A DNA stretch of 47,491 nt from assembly GCA_023259175.1 (NCBI GenBank), contig JAHFQV010000019.1, positions 1 to 47,491 on the forward strand, given 5' to 3'. Under the pieces are notes generated by a model. It did not search any database and was not told where the DNA came from. It saw only the letters and a list, made by a program, of their open reading frames with translations. Within the stretch, counting starts at the first letter, position 1, and each line of letters starts with the position of its first letter. The stretch comes from Oxalobacteraceae bacterium. GTDB taxonomy: Bacteria > Pseudomonadota > Gammaproteobacteria > Burkholderiales > Burkholderiaceae_D. A program made the translations under genes and the position numbers. This document shows, piece after piece, positions 18,011 through 27,986 of the stretch.

Positions 18011-18037
18011 AAGCCACGTATCATCGTGGCTTTTTGC
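18011..18037 (+). terminator. Intrinsic terminator of tRNA-fMet
   Basis: AAGCCACG (18011-18018), loop TATCAT, CGTGGCTT (18025-18032), then a T tract. It starts 12 bp after the tRNA CCA. Confidence 0.9.
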
Positions 18038-18321
18038 TTAAGTTGGCGATTAGTTTTGATTGTGTTTCGTTTCTGAACTACAATCTCGCAATCTGCTTAA
18101 TTAAACTGTTTGAGTTAAACCCAGATTCACACGCTGATCCAGTGGATGTGAAGGATGTGAAGCGGAGACTGCAAACGGACTCACCAGAACGCAAGCCGGT
18201 ATCCTGCGGCGTAATGTCAATTCAAGGCATCTGGTTAGGGCGCTAAGCGAAAGTGCTATTGCCCACAAGTTTCACAAAATACTTCTTAAGTTCAATAAAA
18301 CCTGTTCGTTAAAGAGTTTGC
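18038..18321. other. Intergenic region upstream of scpB
   Basis: About 280 bp between the tRNA terminator and scpB. A 70-codon frame at 18034-18246 begins within the terminator T tract and shows no family resemblance, so I do not call it. The scpB promoter must lie here but no clear hexamer pair was picked out. AAAGAG before the ATG at 18322 is the probable ribosome-binding site. Confidence 0.5.
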
Positions 18322-19164
18322 ATGAATACTGCAGATGCCAAGCGTGTCCTAGAAACCGCATTGCTGTGCGCACATGAACCATTGTCCATCAACACCATGA
18401 AGAAATTGTTTGTCGATGGTGCGGGCGGTGATGAGGTGGTGGGCGCGGATACTATTAAATTGATGTTGGAAGAGGTGCGGCAAGACTGGTCCGATAAAGG
18501 CATTATGCTAGTGTCGCTATCGTCGGGTTGGCGTTTTCAAAGTCGACCGGAAATGCGCATTTTTATTGATCGCTTAAATCCAGAAAAACCGCCTAAATAT
18601 TCGCGTGCGACCTTGGAGACCTTGGCGATTATCGCTTATCGTCAACCCGTGACCCGCGGCGATATTGAAGAAATTCGGGGCGTTGCGGTGGCTTCGCAAA
18701 TGATAAAAACTTTGGAAGATCGCGGTTGGATAGAGGCGATAGGTCATCGTGAAGTGCCAGGGCGACCCGCGCTGTTTGCGACGACTAAGCAATTTTTAGA
18801 TGATTTGGGCTTGTCTTCTTTGGCGCAACTGCCGCCATTGCAGCAAATCGGACAAGAGCAAGAAGACCAGGGAGTTGCCGTGACACCTGATTTGGATACG
18901 CCTGAATTGGCGATGTTCGATCAATTAGAGTCGCTGGAAAATAGAGTAGATGAGAGTGTGGATGCGAATGTAAATACAAGTGTAGATGCGAGCGCAGAAG
19001 TGTTAGTGCAAAACCTAGCAGAGCAAACCAACAACGAAGTGGCTGAAACAGTTTTCACAGAACGTGAAAGTGTGGCAGTCAAACCAGAAACCGAGGAAGA
19101 AGCGCACAGCGATACCGAAGCTGTACTTACTTTCACACCAGAATCCGATAATGAACGAAACTAA
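18322..19164 (+). CDS. scpB: Segregation and condensation protein B
   Basis: The 280-residue protein has the two winged-helix domains of Scp[28 protein letters not shown] at the start and [31 protein letters not shown], the best conserved block, then [29 protein letters not shown]. The C-terminal ~100 residues are acidic and low in complexity, a tail seen in betaproteobacterial forms. ScpB with ScpA and SMC forms the chromosome-condensing complex. scpA is not in this window. The last 14 bp overlap rluB. Confidence 0.95.
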   Translation: MNTADAKRVLETALLCAHEPLSINTMKKLFVDGAGGDEVVGADTIKLMLEEVRQDWSDKGIMLVSLSSGWRFQSRPEMRIFIDRLNPEKPPKYSRATLETLAIIAYRQPVTRGDIEEIRGVAVASQMIKTLEDRGWIEAIGHREVPGRPALFATTKQFLDDLGLSSLAQLPPLQQIGQEQEDQGVAVTPDLDTPELAMFDQLESLENRVDESVDANVNTSVDASAEVLVQNLAEQTNNEVAETVFTERESVAVKPETEEEAHSDTEAVLTFTPESDNERN

Positions 19165-20923
19165 TTCTGAAGAAATATCCCCGTCTGTGACTAAGGATAC
19201 TGAGCATAATTCATCCGAACCAGTGCGCAGCAAAAAGCCAGCCCGTGCGCCACGCGCGCGTAAAGAAAAACTGGCTGAGGCAAGTGAGGGAATTGCAGCA
19301 TCGTCGCCAGCGGACGCTGAGGCGAGTATTGCACCTAAGTCGCCTAGGCCGCCTAGGTCTCCTAGAGTAGCGCAAGAACGTAAGCGCCCTCAGCTTGAAA
19401 AAAATACAGAAGATAATGCCGCGCAAAATGCAGCGGTTTCAGAGACGGCGGACAGTGTAGCGTCGGTTTCCTCTGGTCATGGGAATGTTCCAAGCGAAGT
19501 GCGCACTGAACGCAGTAAGCCGCATGCGAATCATGCTGAACGCCGCTCTAAATTTGGCGATAAAAATAAAAGCCGTCAGGGTCAAGGTGAGCGGGCACGT
19601 TCGCCGCAAGGAAATCGACCTCAAGCGCAAACTGAAGGTGGTCGAACCAATCGTCCCAATGGTGCACCAACGACGGCCGCAAAAAATTATGCGGATGATG
19701 TATTTTCATTTGTAACTTCCGATGCCTACGATCGCGCAGATGAAGCAAAGGGAGCGCGCAACGAGAAGAATAAAAAGCCGAAGCGCGACCTGACCGCAGA
19801 TGACGATGCGCCAAAACTGCATAAAGTATTGGCAGAAGCGGGCTTGGGTTCGCGTCGCGATATGGAAGACTTGATTGTGGCCGGGCGAGTGTCGGTCAAT
19901 GGTGAGCCTGCGCATATCGGGCAGCGCATTTTGCCGACCGATCAAGTGCGCATCAACGGCAAACTCATACAGCGCAAAGTGAGTAAAAAGCCGCCACGGG
20001 TTTTGGTTTATCACAAACCTGCGGGTGAAATTGTGAGTACCAGCGATCCAGAAGGTCGTCAGTCGGTATTTGATAGTTTGCCGCAAATGAAAGTCGGTAA
20101 ATGGTTGGCGGTGGGGCGATTGGATTACAACACGGAAGGTTTGTTACTGTTTACCACTTCCGGTGATTTGGCGAATCGCTTGATGCATCCTCGTTATGGT
20201 ATTGAGCGCGAATATGCCGTGCGTACTCTGGGTGATTTGGAAGAAGGCATGCGCCAAAAATTATTAGCTGGCGTGGAGTTGGAAGACGGCTTGGCGCAAT
20301 TTTCCAAAATTTCTGACGGTGGCGGTGAAGGTGTCAACAAATGGTATCGTGTCATTATTGGCGAAGGTCGTAACCGCGAAGTGCGTCGTATGTTTGAGGC
20401 AGTTGGATTGACTGTGTCTCGCTTGATCCGTACCCGTTATGGCGTGATGACTTTACCTTCGGGTTTGAAGCGCGGCCGTTGGGAAGAGTTAGGTGAAGAT
20501 GCGGTACGTGGTTTGCTGAAAGTAAGTGGCTTAGAAAAAGCGGCGGGCGAAAAAACTGCGTATAAGTCGAATGGTAAAAACCCCAAAGTCAATGGCAATG
20601 CAGCGCCGGTTTCGGGTAATCGCATCTCGGGCAAGGGCGCGCGCAACGTCAATCCTTTTGATGCGCCGCAGCAAAGAAGTTTTGAGCCTACCGTGCGCGG
20701 TGGTTTTGCCAATCAGCAAAATACAAAATCGGGTAGTGCGGGTGGCTCTGGTGGCGCGGGTGGACGCGATGCGACTAAAAAACGCAGTCGACAACCGGAT
20801 CCTTTGCAAACAGCTTTGGGTTTTCCAACTCAGGAAAAAGCACGTCGTGGCCCGACCTCACGCGGTAGTGGGCAGGCAATTGGGCAAGGAATCGCTGCGC
20901 GCCGTCGTTCACGCGGGGCTTAG
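19151..20923 (+). CDS. rluB: 23S rRNA pseudouridine(2605) synthase with long charged extensions
   Basis: The start is taken at the ATG at 19151, inside the last codons of scpB (14-bp overlap), giving 590 residues; the open frame further upstream lacks family character. An N-terminal basic, low-complexity region of about 220 residues precedes an S4 RNA-binding domain ([21 protein letters not shown]) and the RsuA/RluB-type catalytic domain with [18 protein letters not shown]; Asp325 is the catalytic Asp. ARYG-type [21 protein letters not shown] follows. The last ~100 residues are Gly/Arg/Asn-rich. Family enzymes modify U2605 of 23S rRNA. The disordered extensions roughly double the E. coli size. 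Confidence 0.94.
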   Translation: MNETNSEEISPSVTKDTEHNSSEPVRSKKPARAPRARKEKLAEASEGIAASSPADAEASIAPKSPRPPRSPRVAQERKRPQLEKNTEDNAAQNAAVSETADSVASVSSGHGNVPSEVRTERSKPHANHAERRSKFGDKNKSRQGQGERARSPQGNRPQAQTEGGRTNRPNGAPTTAAKNYADDVFSFVTSDAYDRADEAKGARNEKNKKPKRDLTADDDAPKLHKVLAEAGLGSRRDMEDLIVAGRVSVNGEPAHIGQRILPTDQVRINGKLIQRKVSKKPPRVLVYHKPAGEIVSTSDPEGRQSVFDSLPQMKVGKWLAVGRLDYNTEGLLLFTTSGDLANRLMHPRYGIEREYAVRTLGDLEEGMRQKLLAGVELEDGLAQFSKISDGGGEGVNKWYRVIIGEGRNREVRRMFEAVGLTVSRLIRTRYGVMTLPSGLKRGRWEELGEDAVRGLLKVSGLEKAAGEKTAYKSNGKNPKVNGNAAPVSGNRISGKGARNVNPFDAPQQRSFEPTVRGGFANQQNTKSGSAGGSGGAGGRDATKKRSRQPDPLQTALGFPTQEKARRGPTSRGSGQAIGQGIAARRRSRGA

Positions 20924-21053
20924 ATTTTGTCTAGCTGGGGGCGGCGCTGAGTGGCCCCAAGCGTGTTGTGGCTTGGCGGGGACAATTTTGCCTAGGTCGT
21001 GGCGGAAGCGATGTTTTTCGCTCGAATTTCCTGTGATTTTCATTGGTTTGTGA

Positions 21054-21082
21054 TTGCGATTGAGTAATTAATCGTTTATAAT
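21054..21082 (+). promoter_or_regulatory. Promoter of the rimP-nusA-infB operon
   Basis: TTGCGA (21054-21059), 17-bp spacer and a perfect TATAAT (21077-21082). The predicted start near 21090 gives a leader of about 120 nt before the preferred rimP start, containing the hairpin at 21153-21176. Confidence 0.75.
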
Positions 21083-21152
21083 CTTGGAGTTAGCAGATAT
21101 TTCCTTTTGTTCGTTGAATCATTTGATTTTGCGAAATGAGGCGCTAAAAATG

Positions 21153-21176
21153 ATGGGCTAGTGCCCATTTTTTTTT
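21153..21176 (+). terminator. Terminator-like hairpin in the rimP leader (candidate attenuator)
   Basis: ATGGGC, loop TAGT, GCCCAT, followed directly by a run of T residues. It lies between the promoter at 21054-21082 and the rimP coding region, so it should terminate part of the operon's transcription. Conserved leaders ahead of rimP are known in proteobacteria; membership of this one in such a family is inferred. Confidence 0.75.
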
Positions 21177-21212
21177 GTGCTGCGTTTTATCGGTGTTTTT
21201 CGGAGAATCGTC

Positions 21213-21707
21213 TTGCAGTTGTTGGAACTTATTGAAAAAACTGTCCAAGGGACGGGCTATGATCTGGTCGACTTTGAGCGAGCAGAGCGTGGTTTGTTGC
21301 GTGTGTATATTGACGTCTTACCGGAGCAACTTGCCAGTGACGAAGCTGCGCATGTGACAGTGGAAGACTGTGCCAAAGTGAGCCATCAATTGTCACATGT
21401 GCTGACGGTGGAAGAAGTCAATTATGAGCGTTTGGAAATTTCCTCGCCGGGTCTTGATCGGCCTTTAAAAAAGGTCGCTGATTTTCTGCGATTTGCAGGG
21501 GAAAAAGCCAATGTTAAATTGCGTTTGCCGATGCCAGGTATGGCCAATCGCAAGACATTCGAAGGCGTATTGCACGAGCCTGAAGGTGAAACCTTGAAGC
21601 TCGAATTTGAAGGAAAAGATGGCGCAGCGATGTTGGAGTTTACGCTCGCTGATTTAGATAAGGCACGCTTAGTGCCGCAAGTGGATTTTAGGAGTCGCAA
21701 AGCATGA
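21213..21707 (+). CDS. rimP: Ribosome maturation factor RimP
   Basis: RimP helps assemble the 30S subunit. I place the start at TTG 21213 (GGAGA seven bases upstream), giving [32 protein letters not shown] at the N-terminus as in other RimP proteins. The longer GTG-started frame at 21177 begins right in the terminator T tract and has a non-conserved leader. The centre has [37 protein letters not shown], the family's most conserved block. About 164 residues. The stop overlaps the nusA start (ATGA at 21704-21707). Confidence 0.94.
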   Translation: MQLLELIEKTVQGTGYDLVDFERAERGLLRVYIDVLPEQLASDEAAHVTVEDCAKVSHQLSHVLTVEEVNYERLEISSPGLDRPLKKVADFLRFAGEKANVKLRLPMPGMANRKTFEGVLHEPEGETLKLEFEGKDGAAMLEFTLADLDKARLVPQVDFRSRKA

Positions 21708-23263
21708 GTCGCGAAGTTTTATTATTGGTTGATGTGCTGGCGCGTGAAAAAAACGTTGACGAAGACATCGTATTTGGAGCGTTGGAACATGCTTTGGCAA
21801 CGGCGACCAAAAAGCGCTACGAAGGCGAAGTCGATATTCGCGTAGAGATTGATCGCGATACCGGCGAATACCGTACCTTCCGTCGTTGGCACGTTGTTGC
21901 CGATGAAGCAGGCTTGCAATTGCCGGATCAAGAAATCCTGCATTTTGAAGCGGTCGAGCAATACGCTGACATCGAAGTCGATGAATACATCGAAGAGCCA
22001 GTGGAATCCGTGGAGCTGGGTCGTCGCTTCGCGCAAGATACGAAGCAAATCGTGTTGCAGCGTATTCGTGATGCTGAGCGCGAACAAATTTTGGCCGAGT
22101 TTTTAGAACGTGGTGATTCCCTAGTCATGGGTACCATTAAGCGTATGGAACGTGGCGAAGCGGTGGTTGAATCGGGTCGTATTGAAGCGCGTTTGCCGCG
22201 TGATCAAATGATTCCGAAAGAAAATCTCCGTGTTGGTGATCGTGTGCGTGCTTACATCTTGCGGATTGATCGTAATGCGCGTGGCCCGCAAGTGATTTTG
22301 TCGCGTACTGCGCCTGAATTCATCATGAAATTGTTTGAACTGGAAGTGCCAGAAATCGAACAAGGTTCTTTGATCATCAAATCTGCGGCCCGTGATCCAG
22401 GTGTGCGCGCCAAAATTGCGGTGCATACCGATGATAAGCGTATCGATCCTATCGGTACTTGTGTCGGGATGCGCGGCTCTCGCGTGCAAGCGGTAACCGG
22501 TGAACTGGGTGGCGAACGGGTGGATATCGTTTTGTGGTCAGAAGACCCAGCTCAATTTGTGATTGGTGCTTTGGCGCCCGCCAATGTTTCCTCCATCATG
22601 GTAGATGAAGAAAAGCATGGTATGGACGTGGTGGTTGACGATGAGAATTTAGCGATTGCGATTGGTCGCAGTGGTCAAAACGTGCGTCTTGCGGCGGAAT
22701 TGACTGGCTGGCAAATCAATATTATGACGGCTGAACAATCGGCCGATAAAGCTGAACAAGAAACCGCAGGTATTCGCACATTGTTCATGGAAAAACTCGA
22801 CGTCGATCAAGAAGTAGCTGATATTTTGGTGGATGAAGGTTTCTCTAGTTTGGAAGAAATCGCTTACGTACCAATTAGTGAAATGCTGGAAATCGAAGCC
22901 TTGGACGAAGATACCGTCAATGAATTACGTAATCGCGCTCGCGATGCCTTGGTGACGGAAGCGATTGCTTCGGAAGAAGGTGTTGAAGGCGTCGAAGATG
23001 CCCTGATCGGTTTAGAAGGTATGAGCCGTGTACTGGCCGGTAAGCTTGGCTTGGCGGGTGTGAAGAGCGTCGAAGCTTTCGCTGCATTAGCCTATGACGA
23101 ATTCGGTGCGATTTTAGCGCTTTCTACGGAACGAGCGCGTCAATTGATCGACACCGCATTTGAAGATGTGACTGATGATGAAATGAAGCTCATTGACGCT
23201 AAATATGATGAGCATGCGAAAGCCTTATTGGCGACCGCATGGAAACTCGTTGAAGCGAAGTAA
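21704..23263 (+). CDS. nusA: Transcription termination/antitermination protein NusA
   Basis: The 519-residue protein has the full proteobacterial domain set: N-terminal RNA-polymerase-binding domain ([28 protein letters not shown]), S1 domain ([35 protein letters not shown]), two KH domains ([29 protein letters not shown] and [23 protein letters not shown]), and two acidic C-terminal helix-hairpin-helix repeats. AGGAG at 21690 serves its start, which is coupled to rimP. NusA binds RNA polymerase and modulates pausing, termination and rRNA antitermination. Confidence 0.98.
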   Translation: MSREVLLLVDVLAREKNVDEDIVFGALEHALATATKKRYEGEVDIRVEIDRDTGEYRTFRRWHVVADEAGLQLPDQEILHFEAVEQYADIEVDEYIEEPVESVELGRRFAQDTKQIVLQRIRDAEREQILAEFLERGDSLVMGTIKRMERGEAVVESGRIEARLPRDQMIPKENLRVGDRVRAYILRIDRNARGPQVILSRTAPEFIMKLFELEVPEIEQGSLIIKSAARDPGVRAKIAVHTDDKRIDPIGTCVGMRGSRVQAVTGELGGERVDIVLWSEDPAQFVIGALAPANVSSIMVDEEKHGMDVVVDDENLAIAIGRSGQNVRLAAELTGWQINIMTAEQSADKAEQETAGIRTLFMEKLDVDQEVADILVDEGFSSLEEIAYVPISEMLEIEALDEDTVNELRNRARDALVTEAIASEEGVEGVEDALIGLEGMSRVLAGKLGLAGVKSVEAFAALAYDEFGAILALSTERARQLIDTAFEDVTDDEMKLIDAKYDEHAKALLATAWKLVEAK

Positions 23264-23331
23264 GACGAGATCATCAAACTATATTAGCGTTGCTCGATTA
23301 GCTTCGAGCGCAAACAGAAAAAGAGGACTGA

Positions 23332-26199
23332 ATGGCGAGTAATAACGTAGCTCAATTTGCCACCGAGCTGAAAATGCCAGCGGATTTGCTGCTAACACAA
23401 TTGCAGGCTGCTGGTGTAAGCAAAGCATCGGCGTCCGACAGTTTGTCGAAAGAAGATAAGGACAAACTACTGGATCATTTACGCCGTTCGCACGGCGTGG
23501 CTCCTGATGTCGAGAAAAAGAAAATCACCCTGACCCGGAAAGAAACGACCGAAATTAAGCAGGCAGATGCTACGGGTAAAACGCGGACTGTTCAAGTCGA
23601 AGTAAGAAAAAAACGCACCTTCGTCAAACGTGATGAGGCCAGCCCAGAAGTGCCAGTAAAAGCGCCGGAGCCGGAAGTCGATGCCGCCGAATTGGCAAGA
23701 CGTGAGGCCGAAGCGCAAGCTGCGGCGGAACTGATTGCTCGCCAAGAAGCTGAGCTTCAAGAGAAGCAGGCTTATCTAGCGAAGTTAGAAGCCGAAAAGG
23801 AAGCTCAAGCACAGGCTGCTCGCGAAAGTGAATTGGCGGCGAAGGCCAAAGCAGACGCAGACAAGCAAAAAGCCCAGGAAGAAAAACGCGCTAAAGCAGC
23901 CACGACTGGTCAAGCTGTGCAAACGCCTTCAGTGACTGACGAAGAAAAAAAACGTCAGGCCGATGAAGCGAAGAAAAAAGCTGCAGCCGAGGCCAAAGAA
24001 GCGGCCAAGGAAGCTGCGGTTCGTGCCGCTAGCGCGGAAAGTGCGCGCAAAAAAGTAGCTGATGAAGTTGCGCAAATCAAGGAAATGATGAGCGCTGCGC
24101 GCCGTCCTAAGCCAGTTGAAGCACCCGTGCCAGCGCCAGTAGTTTCTAAAGTCGCCGAAGGTACTTTGCATAAGCCTGCGGACAAGAAACCGGGCGAGAA
24201 AAAAGCGACGGGCGAGAAAAAAGAAGTGAAAACAGTGGCAGTCGCTGCTGATAAAAAATCGATTAAGTCGGCCAATGTTTCATCGACTTGGCAAGAGGAC
24301 GCAGCGAAAAAACGTGGCACTGGTATCAAGACGCGCGGCGCTGCCCCGGTTGGACGTGAAGGTTGGAAGAGCGGACCGAAAGGCCGTCGTAACAATCATC
24401 ATGACGACCGCGAATCGAATTTCCAAGTACCTGTTGAAGCGGTCGTTAAAGATGTTTTTGTTCCTGAAACTCTGACGGTTGCGGAATTAGCCCACAAGAT
24501 GTCGGTGAAAGCGTCGGAAGTCATCAAACACTTGATGAAGCTCGGACAGATGTGCACTATCAATCAAGTTTTGGATCAAGAAACGGCCATGATTTTGGTC
24601 GAAGAAATGGGACACAAAGCTTTTGCTGCTAAGCTTGACGATCCTGAAGCGATGTTGACTGATACTGCTGAACATGCGCAGTACGAATCCTTACCGCGCG
24701 CTCCGGTAGTGACCGTCATGGGTCACGTTGATCATGGTAAGACTTCTTTGCTCGACTATATTCGTCGCGCTAAAGTCGCGTCGGGTGAAGCGGGTGGAAT
24801 TACCCAACACATCGGTGCATACCACGTCGAAACACCACGCGGCATGATCACGTTCTTAGACACACCAGGTCACGAAGCATTTACGGCGATGCGTGCTCGT
24901 GGTGCGAAAGCGACTGATATTGTGATCTTGGTGGTTGCCGCTGACGATGGCGTGATGCCGCAAACCAAAGAAGCAATTGCCCATGCAAAAGCGGCAGGCG
25001 TGCCTTTGGTTGTTGCGATCAACAAGATTGACAAACCCGGTGCCAATGCAGATCGCGTTACCCAAGAATTGATTGCCGAGAGTGTCGTGCCTGAAGAATA
25101 CGGTGGCGATGCGCCTTTCGTACAGGTGTCGGCAAAAACAGGACAAGGCATAGACTCCTTGTTAGAAAACGTCTTGTTGCAAGCGGAAGTTTTGGAATTA
25201 AAAGCGCCTATCGACGCACCTGCTAAAGGCTTGGTGGTTGAATCGCGTTTGGATAAAGGACGCGGTACCGTCGCTACGATTTTGGTGCAGTCCGGTACTT
25301 TGAAGCGCGGTGATGTGGTGTTGGCTGGTTCATCTTACGGGCGTGTTCGTGCGATGCTCGATGAAAACGGTAAGAACATCAGCGAAGCCGGTCCATCTAT
25401 TCCAGTTGAGATTCAAGGTTTGACAGAAGTGCCTGCAGCCGGTGAAGAAGTGATGGTCATGGCGGATGAACGCAAAGCACGTGAAATTGCGCTTTTCCGT
25501 CAAGGTAAATTCCGCGATGTTAAGCTCGCTAAACAACAAGCAGCCAAACTCGAAAACATGTTTGAAAACATGGGCGAAGGCGAACTTAAGAACTTGCCTA
25601 TCATCGTCAAAACCGACGTACAAGGTTCGCAAGAAGCTTTGGTGCAATCTTTGGTCAAGCTTTCCAACAGCGAAGTGCGGGTACAAGTGGTGCATGCGGC
25701 GGTTGGCGGCATTTCCGAATCCGATGTCAATTTGGCGGTCGCTTCAAAAGCGGTCATTATTGGCTTTAATACCCGTGCTGATGCATCTGCGCGTAAATTG
25801 GCCGAATCGAACGGCGTGGATATTCGCTACTACAACATCATTTACGATGCAGTCGATGAAATTAAGGCCGCTTTGTCGGGCATGTTAGCGCCAGAAAAAC
25901 GCGAAACCGTGATCGGTATGGTCGAGATTCGTCAGGTCTTTACCGTCAGCAAAGTGGGCTCGATTGCGGGTTGCTTAGTGACCGAAGGTATGGTCAAACG
26001 TACTTCCTCAGTTCGCATCTTGCGTAATAACGTGGTGGCGTGGACGGGCGAGCTCGACTCACTGAAACGTTACAAAGATGATGCAAAAGAAGTGCGTGCA
26101 GGTATGGAGTGCGGCCTTTCACTGAAAGCCTTCAATGATATTCAGGTGGGTGATTTCCTCGAAGTCTTCGAAATTCAAGAAATTGCGCGTACCCTGTAA
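23332..26199 (+). CDS. infB: Translation initiation factor IF-2
   Basis: At 955 residues it is a long-form IF-2. The N-terminal IF2_N subdomain ([26 protein letters not shown]) is followed by a ~300-residue Ala/Glu/Lys-rich linker, a second IF2_N-like domain ([24 protein letters not shown]) and the GTPase core: G1 GHVDHGKT (464-471), [10 protein letters not shown] switch, DTPGHEAF and NKIDKPGAN. Domains II-IV end in [21 protein letters not shown] precedes the ATG. A hairpin terminator follows the stop. It positions fMet-tRNA on the 30S subunit; the initiator tRNA gene is about 5.4 kb upstream. Confidence 0.98.
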   Translation: MASNNVAQFATELKMPADLLLTQLQAAGVSKASASDSLSKEDKDKLLDHLRRSHGVAPDVEKKKITLTRKETTEIKQADATGKTRTVQVEVRKKRTFVKRDEASPEVPVKAPEPEVDAAELARREAEAQAAAELIARQEAELQEKQAYLAKLEAEKEAQAQAARESELAAKAKADADKQKAQEEKRAKAATTGQAVQTPSVTDEEKKRQADEAKKKAAAEAKEAAKEAAVRAASAESARKKVADEVAQIKEMMSAARRPKPVEAPVPAPVVSKVAEGTLHKPADKKPGEKKATGEKKEVKTVAVAADKKSIKSANVSSTWQEDAAKKRGTGIKTRGAAPVGREGWKSGPKGRRNNHHDDRESNFQVPVEAVVKDVFVPETLTVAELAHKMSVKASEVIKHLMKLGQMCTINQVLDQETAMILVEEMGHKAFAAKLDDPEAMLTDTAEHAQYESLPRAPVVTVMGHVDHGKTSLLDYIRRAKVASGEAGGITQHIGAYHVETPRGMITFLDTPGHEAFTAMRARGAKATDIVILVVAADDGVMPQTKEAIAHAKAAGVPLVVAINKIDKPGANADRVTQELIAESVVPEEYGGDAPFVQVSAKTGQGIDSLLENVLLQAEVLELKAPIDAPAKGLVVESRLDKGRGTVATILVQSGTLKRGDVVLAGSSYGRVRAMLDENGKNISEAGPSIPVEIQGLTEVPAAGEEVMVMADERKAREIALFRQGKFRDVKLAKQQAAKLENMFENMGEGELKNLPIIVKTDVQGSQEALVQSLVKLSNSEVRVQVVHAAVGGISESDVNLAVASKAVIIGFNTRADASARKLAESNGVDIRYYNIIYDAVDEIKAALSGMLAPEKRETVIGMVEIRQVFTVSKVGSIAGCLVTEGMVKRTSSVRILRNNVVAWTGELDSLKRYKDDAKEVRAGMECGLSLKAFNDIQVGDFLEVFEIQEIARTL

Positions 26200-26207
26200 A
26201 AAAGCAA

Positions 26208-26240
26208 AAAGGGGAAGCGAAAGCTTCCTCTTTAATTTTG
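26208..26240 (+). terminator. Intrinsic terminator after infB
   Basis: An 11-bp stem (26208-26218 with 26223-26233, one G-T pair) closed by a GAAA tetraloop and followed by TTTAATTTT. It would reduce read-through from infB into rbfA. Confidence 0.75.
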
Positions 26241-26277
26241 TAAATAAGTTTTGAAGTAAAAAGGACGAAAAACTTTG

Positions 26278-26343
26278 AACCGCAGAGGCGCAGAGTACGC
26301 AGAGATAAATTGTATCCTTTGCGTACTCTGCGCCTCTGCGGTT
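26278..26343. repeat. Perfect 23-bp inverted repeat, 20-nt loop
   Basis: Arm 26278-26300 (begins AACCGCAGAGGCGCAGAG) and arm 26321-26343 are exact reverse complements, separated by 20 bases. The AACCGCAGAGGCGCAGAG motif recurs between genes in many unrelated bacterial genomes in my recollection, so this looks like a dispersed palindromic element rather than a simple terminator. It has no T tract on either side of normal length. Confidence 0.9.
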
Positions 26344-26386
26344 AGTGCTTTTTAGTTTTTTTTGGATTAGGTTTTGTTTTCATATT

Positions 26387-26782
26387 ATGGCTAAAAATAG
26401 TAAATCCATTCCAGCTCGCGGTCTTCGCGTGGCGGATCAAATTCAACGTGATTTATCAGAAATCATTTGGGCAGAATTAAAAGACCCCAGGGTCGGTATG
26501 GTTACGCTCACTGAGGTGCAACTGACACCCGACTACGCGCATGCCAAGGTTTATTTTACGACGCTGGCCGATGATGCAGCGGCGATCAAAAACACGCTGG
26601 AAGGATTGAATAAAGCGGCTGGATTTTTGCGTAATCAACTTGGTTTGCAATTGCGCATTCACACGCTACCGCAACTGCATTTCGTCCATGACACGTCCAC
26701 CATGCGTGGCATGGCGATGTCGAAATTGATCGACGAAGCCAATGCGACACGCGCTAAAGATGATGTTGCCAACGAAGATTAA
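26387..26782 (+). CDS. rbfA: 30S ribosome-binding factor A
   Basis: From ATG 26387 the product has 131 residues and starts [54 protein letters not shown] (shown partly as [13 protein letters not shown] and [20 protein letters not shown]), the KH-like fold motif of RbfA. Upstream in-frame codons from 26345 encode a hydrophobic stretch absent from the family and are rejected. RbfA assists late 30S maturation and cold adaptation. It belongs to the rimP-nusA-infB-rbfA-truB set, although a terminator and a 66-bp palindrome separate it from infB. Confidence 0.95.
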   Translation: MAKNSKSIPARGLRVADQIQRDLSEIIWAELKDPRVGMVTLTEVQLTPDYAHAKVYFTTLADDAAAIKNTLEGLNKAAGFLRNQLGLQLRIHTLPQLHFVHDTSTMRGMAMSKLIDEANATRAKDDVANED

Positions 26783-26802
26783 TCGTTGAAGGATTTATCC
26801 CG

Positions 26803-26921
26803 CCGTCCGGTGATCTTTAATCTACGAATAGATTGTTGGCCGAACGAATCGCGAATTTGATCAGTTCAAACGCCGCCCATTAATTTACCTGTGCCGGACG
26901 GTGGAATACATTCCACCCTAC
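26803..26921. repeat. GTAGGG-family palindromic element between rbfA and truB
   Basis: On the minus strand it reads GTAGGGTGG..., with the perfect palindrome GGTGGAATACATTCCACC at 26900-26917 and CTAC at 26918-26921. Next to it CCGGACGG (26894-26901) has an inverted partner CCGTCCGG at 26803-26810, as if the ~119-bp unit had terminal inverted repeats. The CCGTCC(A/G)GCA flank is shared with the repeat at 3669-3734. Confidence 0.75.
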
Positions 26922-26929
26922 AATTTTTC

Positions 26930-27886
26930 ATGATCCAATGCCCTCCCAAAATTCCACGCCTGCCTATTAACGGCGTGCTTTTACTCGATAAACCTGTGGG
27001 TTGGTCGAGCAATGATGCCTTGATTAAAGCCAAGCGTTTATTAAATGCACTCAAGGCGGGACATACCGGCACCCTCGATCCTTTCGCAACTGGCTTATTG
27101 CCCCTATGTTTTGGTGAAGCGACGAAATTTTCTGCTGACCTTTTGGAGGCAGATAAAACCTATCAAACAATCGTGCATTTGGGGGTGACGACCGAAACGG
27201 GTGACACCGAAGGGGCAGTTTTAGAAACCCGCCCAGTGGCTGTGAGTGAAGAAGAAATTCGGCAAGTTTTAACGCAATTTGTCGGCGATATTTTACAAGT
27301 TCCGCCCATGTATTCGGCCTTGAAGCGCGACGGAAAGCCGCTGTATGAGTACGCGCGCGCAGGTGTTACGCTTGAGCGCGAAGCGCGCCCTGTGAGCATC
27401 CATCTTTTGGAATTTGTCGCTTACGAAGCACCTTTTTTAACGCTCAATGTGTGCTGTAGTAAGGGGACCTATATACGTGTTTTGGGCGAAGATATTGGAC
27501 AAGCCTTAGCTTGCGGTGCGCATTTGAAGGCTCTACGACGCACGCAAGTTGGACATTTAATTTTGCAAAATACGATTACGCTCGCCGATTTGGCGGCGTT
27601 AGAATTGCAACAGCGTTTAGCCTTACTTGCGCCGGTAGATGCATTGCTGTCGAGTTTTCCCGAGATCGAATTGAATGCCGAATTGTCGCGTCGTTTTTTA
27701 AATGGACAGCGCCTATCTTTGGCAAAAGAAGCGGTCGCGCATCCAGAGACACTAGGACGCGTTCGGGTTTATCAAGAGGCTGACGTGCAAGCGCTGGGCG
27801 AGCGCCAACTTTTAGGTTCGGCCCAGCTACAAGCATTTTCGGTCTTGGCACCCGAGCGTTTGATTTCTACTGTGATTGAAGCGTAA
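26930..27886 (+). CDS. truB: tRNA pseudouridine(55) synthase
   Basis: The 318-residue product has LPINGVLLLDKPVGWSSNDAL, AGHTGTLDPFATGLLPLCFGEATKF with catalytic Asp50, and the segment QVPPMYSALKRDGKPLYEYARAG, then a thumb/PUA-like C-terminal region (LNAELSRRFLNGQRL). It makes pseudouridine 55 in the T loop of tRNAs. ATG 26930 is chosen over GTG 26891, because the latter would read through the palindromic element. No good ribosome-binding site precedes 26930; the element may have displaced the native leader. Confidence 0.93.
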   Translation: MIQCPPKIPRLPINGVLLLDKPVGWSSNDALIKAKRLLNALKAGHTGTLDPFATGLLPLCFGEATKFSADLLEADKTYQTIVHLGVTTETGDTEGAVLETRPVAVSEEEIRQVLTQFVGDILQVPPMYSALKRDGKPLYEYARAGVTLEREARPVSIHLLEFVAYEAPFLTLNVCCSKGTYIRVLGEDIGQALACGAHLKALRRTQVGHLILQNTITLADLAALELQQRLALLAPVDALLSSFPEIELNAELSRRFLNGQRLSLAKEAVAHPETLGRVRVYQEADVQALGERQLLGSAQLQAFSVLAPERLISTVIEA

Positions 27887-27986
27887 TTTCAAACAGCGTG
27901 AAAGCGTTACTTTTCGCGCTCGAAGCCCGTATTTCGTCGAAAATTGTAGCCATCCTCAGCTTAAAAATTAATTGAAAAATTCCAGT

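Noticed and set aside
18034-18246. 70-codon plus-strand frame between tRNA-fMet and scpB
   Set aside because: It begins in the T tract of the tRNA terminator, lacks a ribosome-binding site and has no recognisable motif.
23292-23314. GCTCGA/TCGAGC hairpin between nusA and infB
   Set aside because: Short stem without a T tract; nusA and infB are probably cotranscribed.
26803-26921. Repeat between rbfA and truB considered as a CRISPR fragment or terminator
   Set aside because: There is one palindrome only, no regular spacing and no T tract; it matches the GTAGGG family instead.
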